This document shows positions 15,371 through 25,500 of a DNA stretch of 64,000 nt, one piece after another (within the stretch, counting starts at the first letter, position 1; the number at the start of each line of letters is the position of its first letter). The notes under the pieces were generated by a model. That model was not told where the DNA came from. It searched no databases and saw only the letters and a program-made list of their open reading frames with translations. Source of the stretch: Egibacter rhizosphaerae (GTDB lineage: Bacteria > Actinomycetota > Nitriliruptoria > Euzebyales > Egibacteraceae); contig NZ_CP036402.1 in the NCBI RefSeq assembly GCF_004322855.1, positions 3,596,001-3,660,000 of the forward strand, read 5' to 3'. Made by a program: the position numbers and the translations under genes.

Positions 15371-16261
15371 ATGAGTGCCCGCGCAAGCGCCCTGACCAGC
15401 CTCCTCTCCTCGTGGGAGCTGTCGCTGCGAGCCGCGAACCGCTCCGAGCGGACCATCGAGGCCTACCGCCTCGCGGTGCGCCAACTCGCCGAGTACCTCG
15501 ACGACCCCGACGCCACCGAGGTGGGGCGGGCCGACATCGAGGCCTTCCTCGCTCACGTGCTCTCCAACCGTTCGCCAGCGACGGCACGCCAACGGTACCT
15601 GAGTCTCGGCGTGTTCTTCCGCTGGCTGGTGGAGGAGGAGGAGATCGACGCCAGCCCCATGGCCAAGGTCAAGGCCCCGCACGTGCCCGAGCAGCCCGTC
15701 CCAGTGGTCAGCGATGACCACTTCGCGGCCTTGCTGAAGGCCTGCCAGGGCAAGCAGTTCCCCGAACGTCGGGACACCGCGATCCTGCGCCTCTTCTACG
15801 ACACGGGCTCACGTCTCGGGGAAGTCGCGGGCCTTGAACTCGACCATCTCGACCTCACCGACCGCGTGGTCCACGTCCTCGGCAAAGGCAAACGCGGGCG
15901 GAGCACCCCCTTCGGGATCAAGACCGCCCAGGCCCTGGATCGCTACCTCCGCGCACGCGCGCGGCACAAGGCCGCCGACACGCCGTGGCTGTGGCTGGGG
16001 GACCGAGGTCCGATGACCCCGTCGGGGATCTCGCAGATGCTCAAGCGGCGGTGCGCCGAGGCAGGCATCGAACCCCTGAACCCGCATCGGTTTCGCCACA
16101 CCTTCGCCCACCAGTGGCTGGCCAACGGCGGACAGGAGCAGGACCTCATGCGCCTCGCGGGCTGGCGTTCCCCGCAGATGCTCTCCCGCTACGGCGCGTC
16201 CGCTGCCGACGAACGGGCGCGGGACGCCTACCGCAACCGCAGCCCCGGCGACAAGTTCTAA
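15371..16261 (+). CDS. Tyrosine recombinase/integrase (XerC/D-like), island integrase
   Basis: A 296-residue recombinase. The N-terminal SAM-like core-binding domain (about residues 10-95) contains ERTIEAYRLAVRQLAEYLDD; the catalytic domain has the arginine in TGSRLGEVAGLEL, the lysine region GKGKRGRSTPFG, HRFRHTFAH (box II His-x-x-Arg), LMRLAGWRSPQML and the nucleophilic tyrosine in SRYGAS. All catalytic residues are present. It lies 90 bp from attL, making it the best candidate for the enzyme that placed the island in tRNA-Arg. No excisionase is recognisable next to it. No Shine-Dalgarno sequence precedes the ATG, consistent with the promoter-like boxes touching the start. Confidence 0.92.
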   Translation: MSARASALTSLLSSWELSLRAANRSERTIEAYRLAVRQLAEYLDDPDATEVGRADIEAFLAHVLSNRSPATARQRYLSLGVFFRWLVEEEEIDASPMAKVKAPHVPEQPVPVVSDDHFAALLKACQGKQFPERRDTAILRLFYDTGSRLGEVAGLELDHLDLTDRVVHVLGKGKRGRSTPFGIKTAQALDRYLRARARHKAADTPWLWLGDRGPMTPSGISQMLKRRCAEAGIEPLNPHRFRHTFAHQWLANGGQEQDLMRLAGWRSPQMLSRYGASAADERARDAYRNRSPGDKF

Positions 16262-16296
16262 CCCCGAGCGGAGAGGGCAAGTCCGGAGCCCTCGGA

Positions 16297-17238
16297 CTAT
16301 TCGAGGTCGAGGAAGAAGTCCTCGTCGATGCGTTTGACGGGGTAGGTGTGGCGGGTGCTGACCCCGACGTGGTGCTCGATCATGAGTTGGGCGAGGTGCT
16401 GGCCGTCCACCAGCACGATGTGGTTGCCGATGTCGGCGGCGTAGCGGCGCGCTTCGTCGCTGAAGCGCGCGGTGGTGAGGAACACGCCCTTGCTCGCGCG
16501 GCGGCCTTGGAGCGCGCCGACGAAGGCTTGGACGTCGGGGCGGCCCACGGCGTGGTGGGGTTGCCAGCGTTTGGCTTGGATGTAGATGGCGTCCAGGCCG
16601 AGGCGGTCTTCGCGGATGACGCCGTCGATGCCGCCGTCGGCCACGCGTCCCAGGCGTTCCCCGGCTTCGGTGCGCGAGCCCCCGTAGCCCATGGCCAGCA
16701 GCAGGTCCACCACGATCTGCTCGAACTGCTCCGGGGCGACTTGGGTGAGCCGCTCACGCAGGTCGTCGGCGAGGGTGGCTTGCAGCTCGGCCCAGGCGGC
16801 TTGCAGCGCTTCTTCGGGCGTCGCGGTCTCGCTCGGTGTCGAGGGGGCGTGCTCAGGTCCGGACGGCGCGGGTGGGGTGTCGGTGCCCTTGCTCGTACTG
16901 CCGACGAACTCGCCGAACTCGGGGAACTGGAGCAGCACACTGCGGTCGATGCGCTCGTGGTTGTCGCCGAGAACTTGCTGGCCCCGCTCGGTGAGTCGGG
17001 TCACCCCACGGCCGGTGCGCTCGAGACAGCCCGCCTTGACGAGGTAGGTCACCGCCCAGTTGACCCGACTGTCGAAGTAGCGGAGCTGACCGCTAGGCAA
17101 CATGAGGTGGCGTTGCTCGTCGGAGAGGTCGAAGCGCTCGGCCAGGCGGTTGCGTAGTTCTGCGCGCCGCACCTCGTCGTGATGGGTGTGCTCGTCGAGG
17201 ACCGGGCGCATCAGCGTCTGAAAGTCGGGCAGGTCCAC
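16297..17238 (-). CDS. mrr: Mrr-type restriction endonuclease
   Basis: A 313-residue protein of Mrr architecture. Residues 1-95 form the Mrr N-terminal winged helix (DFQTLMRPVLDEHTHHDEVR, AGCLERTGRGVTRLTERG); a Pro/Ser/Thr linker follows (about 115-140); the C-terminal half is a PD-(D/E)xK nuclease with FEQIVVDLLLAMGYGG, the catalytic aspartate in ADGGIDGVI and the QAK motif in IYIQAKRW. Such enzymes cut DNA, often only when it carries foreign methylation (type IV restriction). It is convergent with the recombinase. A decayed relative of its C-terminus lies at 26061-26419 beside hsdR. The start ATG 17238 is the only one in front of the winged helix. Confidence 0.9.
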   Translation of the reverse strand: MDLPDFQTLMRPVLDEHTHHDEVRRAELRNRLAERFDLSDEQRHLMLPSGQLRYFDSRVNWAVTYLVKAGCLERTGRGVTRLTERGQQVLGDNHERIDRSVLLQFPEFGEFVGSTSKGTDTPPAPSGPEHAPSTPSETATPEEALQAAWAELQATLADDLRERLTQVAPEQFEQIVVDLLLAMGYGGSRTEAGERLGRVADGGIDGVIREDRLGLDAIYIQAKRWQPHHAVGRPDVQAFVGALQGRRASKGVFLTTARFSDEARRYAADIGNHIVLVDGQHLAQLMIEHHVGVSTRHTYPVKRIDEDFFLDLE

Positions 17239-17285
17239 CAGTTCGCTCCCGTCTCGGGTGCGCCGGGGATCCTAACCGGTGCGGC

Positions 17286-18266
17286 TCACGCCCCCACCGG
17301 GATGGCCCCGAGGGTGCGGGCGAGGCGGGGCATACGCCGAAGTCCCCAGACCCGTTCGATCCGTTGCTCTCGTGGTGATCGCGGAGTCGTCTCGTCCTGC
17401 TGCTGCTGCTGGTGGTGGTGGAGTTGTTGATCGACGTGGGCGGTGCGATCGGTGGGCACGAGCAGTTGGTAGCCGGGGCCGACGCGTTTCTTGATCGCGA
17501 CCGCGTCGTCGCGCAAGGCGCGTTGGGGGGCGGGGGCGGTGGCGTCAATCCACAGCTCGCCGCGTACGGGGTCGAGGCGCAGCGCGGACATCGCGACGAA
17601 CCCCACCAGGCCCATCCTCAAGTGGCGGACTTCGCGGTCAGCGAGGACGGGACCGCGACGCGGCCGGGTCAGCCAGCGGCGTTCCATATGCCCCAAGAGC
17701 CCTTCGTGAACGGCGCGGCTTGCCCAGGTGACTTCGGTGCGCAGCAGCCCGGACACGTCAGCGAGCGACAACTCGCGCGCGTCGGCGCTGAGCGCGGCAT
17801 GGCCCTCGCACAACGCGACGACCTGGAGCAACCCGCGCGGGAGTCGGGTGTCGGCGGCGAACAGGCCGGCGGGCGGGGCGGGCAGGTCCTCGTCGAGGGG
17901 GCACAGCGGACACCAGGCCAGCACGGCCGCGCCGAGCACGCGCTGCTCAGCAGCCCGGATGCCGTCGGGTCCGGCCAGTTCCACGCCGCCGAACTCGGCA
18001 TCCAGCAGTGCCATGCCCGCAAGTGCGGAGACCGAGGGTCGCAGTAGATCGAGGAGCTGGGTGGGCGTGTCGGTGGCGTAGAACCCACACGAGCACTCGG
18101 GGTCGGGCACCGCGTGGCGGCCCCGGAGGGTGCACACCGCGTGCTGCTCGGCGCGGTAAGGCGTGGTCTGGCCCCACGGCACGAACAGGCCCTCGCCGAC
18201 CTTGAGGTCAACTGCGAGGCTGGCGAACTTGACCCCCGCGCGCGGGGTGGCAAGCTCGGCGCTCAC
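17286..18266 (-). CDS. Unknown protein with CxCGFYA motif, island cargo
   Basis: A 326-residue soluble protein not assigned to a family. The N-terminal 70 residues contain LFVPWGQTTPYRAEQHAVC and PECSCGFYATDTPTQLL, a Cys-rich motif (CxC plus CPLC at about residues 138-141) that could bind zinc; this phrase recurs in actinobacterial plasmid and phage proteins. The middle is helical; the C-terminus has a striking HHHQQQQQ tract followed by an Arg-rich end. The GTG at 18266 overlaps the stop of the 47-residue gene (GTGA), and a 148-residue gene sharing a similar style lies just upstream, so the three form an operon. Function unknown. Confidence 0.7.
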   Translation of the reverse strand: MSAELATPRAGVKFASLAVDLKVGEGLFVPWGQTTPYRAEQHAVCTLRGRHAVPDPECSCGFYATDTPTQLLDLLRPSVSALAGMALLDAEFGGVELAGPDGIRAAEQRVLGAAVLAWCPLCPLDEDLPAPPAGLFAADTRLPRGLLQVVALCEGHAALSADARELSLADVSGLLRTEVTWASRAVHEGLLGHMERRWLTRPRRGPVLADREVRHLRMGLVGFVAMSALRLDPVRGELWIDATAPAPQRALRDDAVAIKKRVGPGYQLLVPTDRTAHVDQQLHHHQQQQQDETTPRSPREQRIERVWGLRRMPRLARTLGAIPVGA

Positions 18267-18406
18267 CGTGCCTCCACAGCGGGCTGTGACGCCTCCCCAT
18301 CGGCGGTGTCGCGCGGGTGTTCCGGAAGCGGTTCAAGCGCGGGCGGGTCGATGGTGGTGAGCACGCTCCTGCGGATGGTCTGCTGCTGTGGGGTGCCGAT
18401 GTCCAT
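18263..18406 (-). CDS. Small 47-residue protein, first partner of a coupled gene pair
   Basis: ATG 18406 is preceded by GGAAAGG with an 8-nt spacer and the reading frame ends with a TGA overlapping the next GTG start (18263-18266), which supports real translation. The peptide, beginning MDIGTPQQQTIRRSVLTTID, is Pro- and acid-rich in its second half and has no membrane segment or cysteine. No family recognised. It may mainly serve to couple translation of the 326-residue gene. Confidence 0.6.
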   Translation of the reverse strand: MDIGTPQQQTIRRSVLTTIDPPALEPLPEHPRDTADGEASQPAVEAR

Positions 18407-18458
18407 ACAAATACCTTTCCAGTTGGGTGAGCGCTTGGCGGGTGAGCTAGGGGCAGGG

Positions 18459-18905
18459 CTAGGGGTGGACTGGCCCAGGGGGTCGCCGCGTGGCGATGTC
18501 CGGACGACAGGCGCAGGGCCGGATCGGCGAGTCGCACCCGGTGCCAGCGATCGCGCGCCACTGGTCAAGCGCGTGCCAGTCCACCGCCGTGGCCCGCAGG
18601 TCCTCGCCGACATCCGCGCGCAGGGGACCGCGCACCGACACGAGCGCCTTGCCGTAGCCCAGCAAGCTCCAGCGCCGCGTGTGCTCGGCGGGCAGCCGGC
18701 CGGTCAGCGCGAGCCGCTCGCGAAGCCGAAGAGGGATGCAGTCCGACAGGCAGGCCAGTCCAAAGCGGTCATACGGGTTGACACCGACGACCAACAAGTC
18801 CACCCCGACCTCGAAGACCCACACCGCTCGCCACGACTCGCGGTCCTCGATAGCCCGCTTGGCCTGGATCCAGTGCACGTGATTGCCCGGTGAGAAGTAC
18901 CCCAC
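18459..18905 (-). CDS. Unknown 148-residue protein, island cargo
   Basis: The GTG at 18905 has a perfect GAGGAGG box 7 nt upstream, which decides the start against longer frames. The protein begins VGYFSPGNHVHWIQAKRA and continues with WRAVWVFEVGVDLLVVGVNPYDRF and SDCIPLRLRERLALTGRLPA, looking like a small alpha/beta fold; near the C-terminus are three cysteines (CDSPIRPCACR) that might bind metal. The 52-bp gap to the 47-residue gene suggests one operon running 18905 to 17286. No function can be assigned. It is divergent from the hsd operon. Confidence 0.65.
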   Translation of the reverse strand: MGYFSPGNHVHWIQAKRAIEDRESWRAVWVFEVGVDLLVVGVNPYDRFGLACLSDCIPLRLRERLALTGRLPAEHTRRWSLLGYGKALVSVRGPLRADVGEDLRATAVDWHALDQWRAIAGTGCDSPIRPCACRPDIATRRPPGPVHP

Positions 18906-19259
18906 GCCGGGACCTCCTCGGGCTCTGGAGACCCCGCGCCCGCTACCCAACGGCAGCGAGGGGTGATCTCGCCCTTGCCCCGCACCGAATGGTGCGAAGC
19001 CCGCTCTTCCCCTGGGGCACCCGAACGCGAGTTTGGGGTTGCCGGGGCGGCCAGCCAGGTACCGATGACCGCCCTCTCTTGAGCTGACGCCAGTGTACGC
19101 CACCCAGGACCGTCAGGTGGACCCGCGACGGAGCCTTCTGGGGCACCGCGCTTTGCCCGGAGGGCCTGCCTCTTCACATGTCACGGACCTTTGCGAGGAT
19201 GGGGCGTGAACGTTCCGGGGGCGGGGGGCGGCCCTCGCATCACGCATAGGGGCGGAGAG
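18906..19259. other. 354-bp divergent intergenic region upstream of the hsd operon
   Basis: This stretch separates the minus-strand unknown-gene operon from the plus-strand hsd operon and should hold both promoters. No convincing gene or strong inverted repeat was found. In-frame TTG (19191) and GTG (19206) codons precede the chosen hsdM start. Confidence 0.5.
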
Positions 19260-21275
19260 TTGGCAGACAGCGAGACCATCAACAACCACGCAGCGTTCAT
19301 CTGGTCGGTCGCCGACCTGCTGCGCGGCGACTACAAGCAGTCCGAGTACGGGCGGGTGATCCTGCCGATGGTGGTGTTGCGCCGTCTGGACTGCGTCCTG
19401 GAACCCACAAAGCAACAAGTCCTTGCACGCGCCGAACAACTGTCGGGGAAGGTCGAGAACACCGAGCCGCTACTGCGCCAGGCCGCCGGGGAGCGGTTCT
19501 TCAACACCTCAAAGCTCACCCTGCCCAAGCTCCTCGACGACCCGACCAACATCGCCGATCAGCTCCATGCCTACCTGCTGGGGTTCTCCCCGGCCGCCAA
19601 GGATGTGCTGGAGAAGTTCGACCTGCCCGGCCACATCGACCGGCTCGACCGCGCCGATCTGCTGTACCTGGTGGTGTCACGGTTCTGCGACATCGACTTG
19701 CACCCGGAGCGGGTGTCGAACCTGGAGATGGGCTATCTGTACGAGGAGCTGATCCGCCGGTTCTCCGAGCTGTCCAACGAAACCGCCGGGGAGCACTTCA
19801 CTCCCCGCGAGGTCATCCGGCTGATGGTCAACCTGCTCTTCAGCGAGGACGACGCTGCCCTGTCCCGCCCCGGCGTCGTGTCCACCCTCTTCGACCCCGC
19901 CTGCGGAACCGGGGGGATGCTGTCGGTCGCCGAGGACCACCTGCGCCACCTCAACCCCGAGGCGCACCTGGAAGCCTACGGACAAGAACTGAACGCCGAG
20001 ACCTACGCGATCTGCCGCTCGGACATGATGCTCAAAGGCCAAGACGCCTCCCGCATCCAGCTCGGCAACAGCTTCTCCGACGACGCCTTCGGTGGCCTGG
20101 CCTTCGATTACATGCTCGCCAACCCCCCGTTCGGGGTCGAGTGGAAGAAGGTCGAAAAGCCCATCAAGGACGAGGCGGAGTCGAAGGGGTTCGCGGGCCG
20201 GTTCGGGGCGGGGCTGCCGCGCATCAACGACGGCAGCTTCCTGTTCTTGCAGCACATGATCTCCAAGATGAAACCCCCCGAGCAGGGCGGCTCCCGGTTA
20301 GCGATCGTGTTCAACGGCTCCCCGCTGTTCACGGGCAGCGCAGGCTCCGGCGAGTCGGAGATCCGCCGCTGGATCATCGAAAGCGACTGGCTCGAAGCCG
20401 TCATCGCCCTGCCCGACCAGCTCTTCTACAACACCGGGATCTCCACCTACTTCTGGGTGGTCACCAACCGCAAACGCCCCGAACGGCGCGGCAAGGTCCA
20501 GCTCATCGACGCCCGCGACTACTGGACCAAGATGCGCAAGTCTCTCGGCGAGAAGCGCAAGGAACTCTCCCCCGACCACATCGCCGACATCACCCGCATC
20601 TACGGCGACTTCGAAGAAGGCGAGCACTCCAAGATCCTGCCCAACGAAGCGCTCGGGTTCCTGCGCATCACCGTCGAACGACCCCTCAGGCTGCGCTGGG
20701 AGGTCACCGAGCACACGCTGGCCGCCCTGCGGGCCGCCAAGCCGCTCGCCAAGCTCGACCCCAACATCCTCGACGACCTCGCAGGCGCGCTCGCCAACCA
20801 CACCGGCCTGACCTCCACCGACCGCGCCGACCTCGAACCCGCCGTCACCCCGGTGATCTCCGCCGCCGGGCTCACCAAGCCGCAGACCAAAGCGGTGTGG
20901 GACGCCCTCGCCGTCCGCGACCCCCACGCACCGGTCATCACCAACCGCAAAGGCGACCCCGAACCCGACCCCGAACTCCGCGACCAAGAGAACGTCGCCC
21001 TCCCCCAGCGGCCGGTCCGCTACGAAGCCGACCCCACCGCCCGACTGGACACCATCGAGCACCGCACCGCCATCGACAACCACCTCGAAACAGAGATCCG
21101 CCCCTACGTCCCCGACGCCTGGATCGACCACACCAAAACCAAAATCGGTTACGAGATCCCCCTCACCCGCCACTTCTATAAATACCAGCCACCCCGGCCC
21201 CTCGACGAGATCGACACCGAGATCAGACAACTCGAAGCCGAGATCCAGCAACTCCTCAACGAGGTCACGGAGTGA
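19260..21275 (+). CDS. hsdM: Type I restriction-modification DNA methyltransferase subunit
   Basis: A 671-residue N6-adenine methyltransferase. The N-terminal helical domain opens ADSETINNHAAFIWSVADLLRG and contains SEYGRVILPMVVLRRLDCVL, typical of HsdM; the catalytic part has HFTPREVIRLMVNLL, the SAM motif DPACGTGGML (about residue 215) and motif IV NPPFG (about residue 290). A coiled-coil-like C-terminus ends in ETEIRQLEAEIQQLLNEV. The TTG at 19260 after GGCGGAGAG is preferred because homologues begin at this position; upstream TTG 19191 or GTG 19206 would add up to 23 unmatched residues. It forms the methylase with HsdS and the restriction complex with HsdR. The stop overlaps the hsdS GTG. 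Confidence 0.93.
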   Translation: MADSETINNHAAFIWSVADLLRGDYKQSEYGRVILPMVVLRRLDCVLEPTKQQVLARAEQLSGKVENTEPLLRQAAGERFFNTSKLTLPKLLDDPTNIADQLHAYLLGFSPAAKDVLEKFDLPGHIDRLDRADLLYLVVSRFCDIDLHPERVSNLEMGYLYEELIRRFSELSNETAGEHFTPREVIRLMVNLLFSEDDAALSRPGVVSTLFDPACGTGGMLSVAEDHLRHLNPEAHLEAYGQELNAETYAICRSDMMLKGQDASRIQLGNSFSDDAFGGLAFDYMLANPPFGVEWKKVEKPIKDEAESKGFAGRFGAGLPRINDGSFLFLQHMISKMKPPEQGGSRLAIVFNGSPLFTGSAGSGESEIRRWIIESDWLEAVIALPDQLFYNTGISTYFWVVTNRKRPERRGKVQLIDARDYWTKMRKSLGEKRKELSPDHIADITRIYGDFEEGEHSKILPNEALGFLRITVERPLRLRWEVTEHTLAALRAAKPLAKLDPNILDDLAGALANHTGLTSTDRADLEPAVTPVISAAGLTKPQTKAVWDALAVRDPHAPVITNRKGDPEPDPELRDQENVALPQRPVRYEADPTARLDTIEHRTAIDNHLETEIRPYVPDAWIDHTKTKIGYEIPLTRHFYKYQPPRPLDEIDTEIRQLEAEIQQLLNEVTE

Positions 21276-22531
21276 ACTGGCACCCCGGCCCCCTCAAGTA
21301 CTGGCTGGAACTAAATGACTCCGGAACTTGGGGAGAGGACCCAGTCGGGACCGACGATACGGCCGTGGTCCGATCCACAGACATCAACCTTGATGGTTCC
21401 TGGAACATCGATGATGTCGCGCGGCGTTCACTTCACCCAGGCGAAAAGATCGCCAAGCGACTAAGTAGAGGGGACCTCGTCGTTGTGAAGTCCAGCGGGT
21501 CGGCGGATCACCTCGGAAAGACGGCCATCGTTGGGTCCGATGTGGAGGCTTTGGAAGCCTGTTTTTCCAACTTTGTTCAGAGACTGCGACCCTGTGGGCA
21601 GGCGGACCCACGGTACGTATGGTACCTATTAAACTCCAAGAAAGCCGCGTCAGAACTGCAATTGTTGGGTACCACCGCCACCGGTCTGCGCAACCTCAAT
21701 GGCGGGATCATTGGGTCGGTCACTTTTCCCGGTCCACGGCTTGCCGAGCAGCGGGCGATCGCGGACTTCCTCGACGCCGAGACCGCTCGTATCGACGCTC
21801 TAATCGCGTCCAAGGAGAGACTAGCCAGTGCACTAGCGGCTCGAAGTCAAGCCATCACGGACCGGTCAATGGTTCCTCGTCAGTTGGGTGGCGTGGCGGA
21901 CGACGGACGGGACGAGTGGCCCGTTATCAAGTTGAAGCATATAGCCACCTACTACACGGATGGGGATTGGATCGAAACTCCATACATCACGGATGATGGA
22001 ATCCGTCTTATTCAAACGGGCAACATTGGACCAGGAAGATTCAAAGATCAAGGGTTTCGCTTCATCAGTGAGCCGACGTTCCAAGAGCTCCGGTGCACCG
22101 AGGTGTTCCCTGGCGATGTCCTTATCTCCCGCCTGGCGGGCACTCTAGGCCAAGCTTGTGTTGCTCCCGATCTCGGCACGCGGATGATTACCGCCGTGGA
22201 TGTAGTGATCTTGCGCCCCACTTCATGGGTGGATCCGGAGTTCTTGGTTATGTATTTGTCCACCTCAAGACACCTGGGTGTGGCTGAACTTAATGCGAGA
22301 GGCACGACCATGCTGCGGCTATCACGCTCACAGGTGGGTGATATGCACGCACCGCTCCCACCGGTCGACATCCAACGTCAAGCGGTCTGGCGCGTTCACC
22401 GATCTCTAGATGCTGTCAACCGTGTGTTGGACAAGCTATCAAGCCAGTTGGGTCTTCTCCGTGAACGCCGGCAGGCGCTGATCACCTCGGCAGTATCGGG
22501 GGAGTTGGAGGGTTCGGGGGTGGCGGCGTGA
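21272..22531 (+). CDS. hsdS: Type I restriction-modification specificity subunit
   Basis: A 419-residue HsdS with two target-recognition domains, each followed by a conserved helix. The first TRD (about 1-150) ends in TFPGPRLAEQRAIADFLDAETARIDALI, the second (about 215-365) ends in APLPPVDIQRQAVWRVHRSLDAV, matching the usual LPPLxEQ pattern and spacer helices. It decides the bipartite DNA sequence methylated and cut. GTG 21272 overlaps the hsdM stop, and its own stop overlaps the hsdR start. Codons in both TRDs are visibly richer in A and T than the flanking hsdM and hsdR genes, as expected when target domains are exchanged by recombination. The recognition sequence cannot be predicted. Confidence 0.93.
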   Translation: MNWHPGPLKYWLELNDSGTWGEDPVGTDDTAVVRSTDINLDGSWNIDDVARRSLHPGEKIAKRLSRGDLVVVKSSGSADHLGKTAIVGSDVEALEACFSNFVQRLRPCGQADPRYVWYLLNSKKAASELQLLGTTATGLRNLNGGIIGSVTFPGPRLAEQRAIADFLDAETARIDALIASKERLASALAARSQAITDRSMVPRQLGGVADDGRDEWPVIKLKHIATYYTDGDWIETPYITDDGIRLIQTGNIGPGRFKDQGFRFISEPTFQELRCTEVFPGDVLISRLAGTLGQACVAPDLGTRMITAVDVVILRPTSWVDPEFLVMYLSTSRHLGVAELNARGTTMLRLSRSQVGDMHAPLPPVDIQRQAVWRVHRSLDAVNRVLDKLSSQLGLLRERRQALITSAVSGELEGSGVAA

Positions 22532-25500
22532 GTGGGGTGGATGAGAGCGCATTTGAGGGGTTCATCTGCGGCCGGCTCGGCACGCACGGGGGCTATGGGG
22601 CGGTCAAGGACGGGCAGGACTTCGACGCCGGGCTGGGGTTGGACTTCGTGGATTTGTTCGGGTTCGTGGAGGAGACCCAGGCTGAGCGGTGGGTGGAGTT
22701 GGTGAAGCGATACGGGGGCGAGGCGGGGGTGGCGCGGGATCGGTTCTCAGCCCGTTTGGGGGCCGAACTGGACAAGCGGGGTGTGGTGGATGTGCTGCGC
22801 GGGGGGCTGGTGGATCAGGGGGTGACGTTCCGACTGGCGTTCTTCCGCCCCGCGCATGGGCTGACGTCGGACCTGGTGGCCAGGTATGAGGCGAACCGCG
22901 TGACGGTGACCCGCCAGCTCGGCTATGAGCCTGGGTCGAGCAAGTCGGTGGACCTGGGCCTGTTGGTCAACGGGATCCCGGTCGCCACGGCGGAGTTGAA
23001 GAACCCGCTGACCGGGCAGGGGGTGGACGAAGCGATCGCTCAGTACCGCAAGCGAGATGCGAAGAACCTAACGTTGGCTCGGGCGGTGGTGCACTTCGCG
23101 GTGGACCCCCAGCGGGTGGCGATGACCACACGCCTGGCAGGGCCACGGACTCGGTTTCTGCCGTTCAACCGGGGTCACGGGCGGGGGGCGGGCAACCCGG
23201 CGAACCCGGAGGGGCATGCGTCGTCATATCTGTGGGAGCGGGTGTGGCAGCGCGACGCCTGGTTGGATCTACTCTCCCGGTTCGTGCACGTCGAGAAGCC
23301 CGGCAAGGGGTCGCGCAGACCGGCTTCGGTGATCTTTCCCCGGTTTCATCAGTGGGAGGCGGTGCGGGTCTTGGAGGACGCCGCTGCCGAGGAAGGGGCC
23401 GGGCACAACTATCTGGTGCAGCACTCCGCCGGATCCGGGAAGTCGAACACGATCGCGTGGCTGGCGCATCGCCTGTCGACCTTGCACGCCGGGGACGCGA
23501 AGGTGTTCGACAAGGTGGTGGTGATCACCGACCGGGTGGTACTCGACCGCCAGCTTCAGGAGACGATCTATCAGTTCGAGCACGCCCACGGGGTAGTCGA
23601 GCGGATCGAGCAGTCCTCCGCCCAGCTCGCGGAGGCGTTGGCCGGTGAGCGGGCGCGGATCGTGGTGACGACATTACAGAAGTTCCCGTTCGTGCTCACC
23701 CACGTCGAGGGGCTGCCCGACCGGCGGTATGCAGTGCTGGTGGACGAGGCGCACTCCTCCCAGACCGGGGAGGCCGCCAAGGAACTCCGCCGGGTGCTCG
23801 GCGCAGCCACCCCCACCGCCAGCTCAACCGACGGGGACGGTGAGGATGCGGAACTGGCTCCGGGGGATGTGGAGGAGGCGCTGGCCGACGCGGTCGCCGC
23901 CAGAGGGCGACAGTCGAATATGAGCTTCTTCGCGTTCACCGCCACGCCGAAGGGCAAGACCCTGGAGCTGTTCGGCCGCTACGACCCCTCGACGGGGCGG
24001 CATGAGCCGTTTCATCTGTACTCGATGCGCCAGGCGATCGAGGAGGGGTTCATCCACGACGTGCTGGCCAACTTCACCACCTACCAGACGTTTTGGCGGT
24101 TGGAGAAGGCCATCGGCGAGGACCCGGCGTATGAGACCGCCAAGGCCCGCAAGGCCATCGCCCGGTTCGTGACCTTGCATGAGCACAACCTCTCCCAGAA
24201 GGCCGCGATCGTCGTCGACCACTTCCAAGAGCATGTCGCGCACAAGGTGGCCGGGCAGGCCAAGGCGATGGTGGTGTGCTCCTCGCGCGCGCACGCGGTG
24301 CGGTTCTTCTGGGCTCTGCGCGCCCATGTCGACGAGCACGGCCATGATCTCGGGGTGCTGGTCGCGTTCTCAGGGGCGGTGACCCCCAACGGCGGCGAGC
24401 CGGTCACCGAAGCTCAGTGCAACGGCTTCGGGGAGTCGGAGACCGCCGCGCGGTTCGACACCGACGACTACCAGATCATGGTCGTGGCGGAGAAGTTCCA
24501 GACCGGCTTCGATCAACCCAAGCTGTACGCGATGTACGTGGACAAGCCACTAACCGGGCTAGCGGCGGTGCAGACCCTCTCACGGCTCAACCGCACCCAC
24601 CCCGACAAGGACGGCACGTTCGTACTCGACTTCGTCAACGACGCCGACGACATCGCCGAGGCGTTCGAGCCCTACTACGGCGAGACCGTCGCCCCGCCCA
24701 GCGACCCCAACCTGCTGTACGACACCCGCCATCAACTCGACGAGTTCGGGGTGCTGCGCACCGACGAGGCCACCGCCGTCGCGGGGTTCCTGCTCGCGCC
24801 AGAGGACAACCACGACCGCGTGCATGCCGCCCTGACCCCGGCGATCGACCGGTTCTGGGACCTCGAAGAGAGCGAGCAGGAGCGGTTCCGCGACGCGCTC
24901 GGCCGGTTCGTGCGCACCTACGCCTTCCTGTCCCAGATCGTCTCGTTCACCGACACCACCCTGGAGCGCGACTACCTCTACACCAAAGCCCTGGGCCAGT
25001 TCATCAAAGCCGCGCCCGGCGAATCGGTCGACCTCGGCGACGAAGTCGAGCTGACCCACCTACGTCACGAGCAACGCTTCACCGGGTCGGTCGCCCTCGA
25101 CGTTGACACTGGCGAGGTCTCCACCATCTACTCAGGGCAAGGACGCACCACCGAGCCCGACCCGGAGCCGCTGTCGGAGATCATCCACCGGCTCAACGCC
25201 CAATACGGCACCGACTGGTCCGAGCAAGACCGGCTCGTATTCGACGCCGCCCTCGAAGACCTCGTCGCCGATGCCGACTTCCAGGTCACCGCCGTCAACA
25301 ACACCCCAGAGAACTTCTCGGTCGTGTTCCCCGACCTGTACCAGAACAAGCTGCTCGGGCGGCTCGACCGCAACGAGAAAGTCGTCTTCGGCTACCTCGA
25401 CGACCCCGACCTGCAAGCCGAGATCCACAAAGTCTATGCCACCCTCGCTCAAGCCCGCGCCAAAGTCGCCTACCAAGAACACTGCCCCATCGCCGAGCTG

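Noticed and set aside
19191-19259. Longer HsdM N-terminus from TTG 19191 or GTG 19206
   Set aside because: The extra Gly/Pro-rich residues are unlike HsdM; the TTG at 19260 has GGCGGAGAG just upstream and gives the family-typical start.
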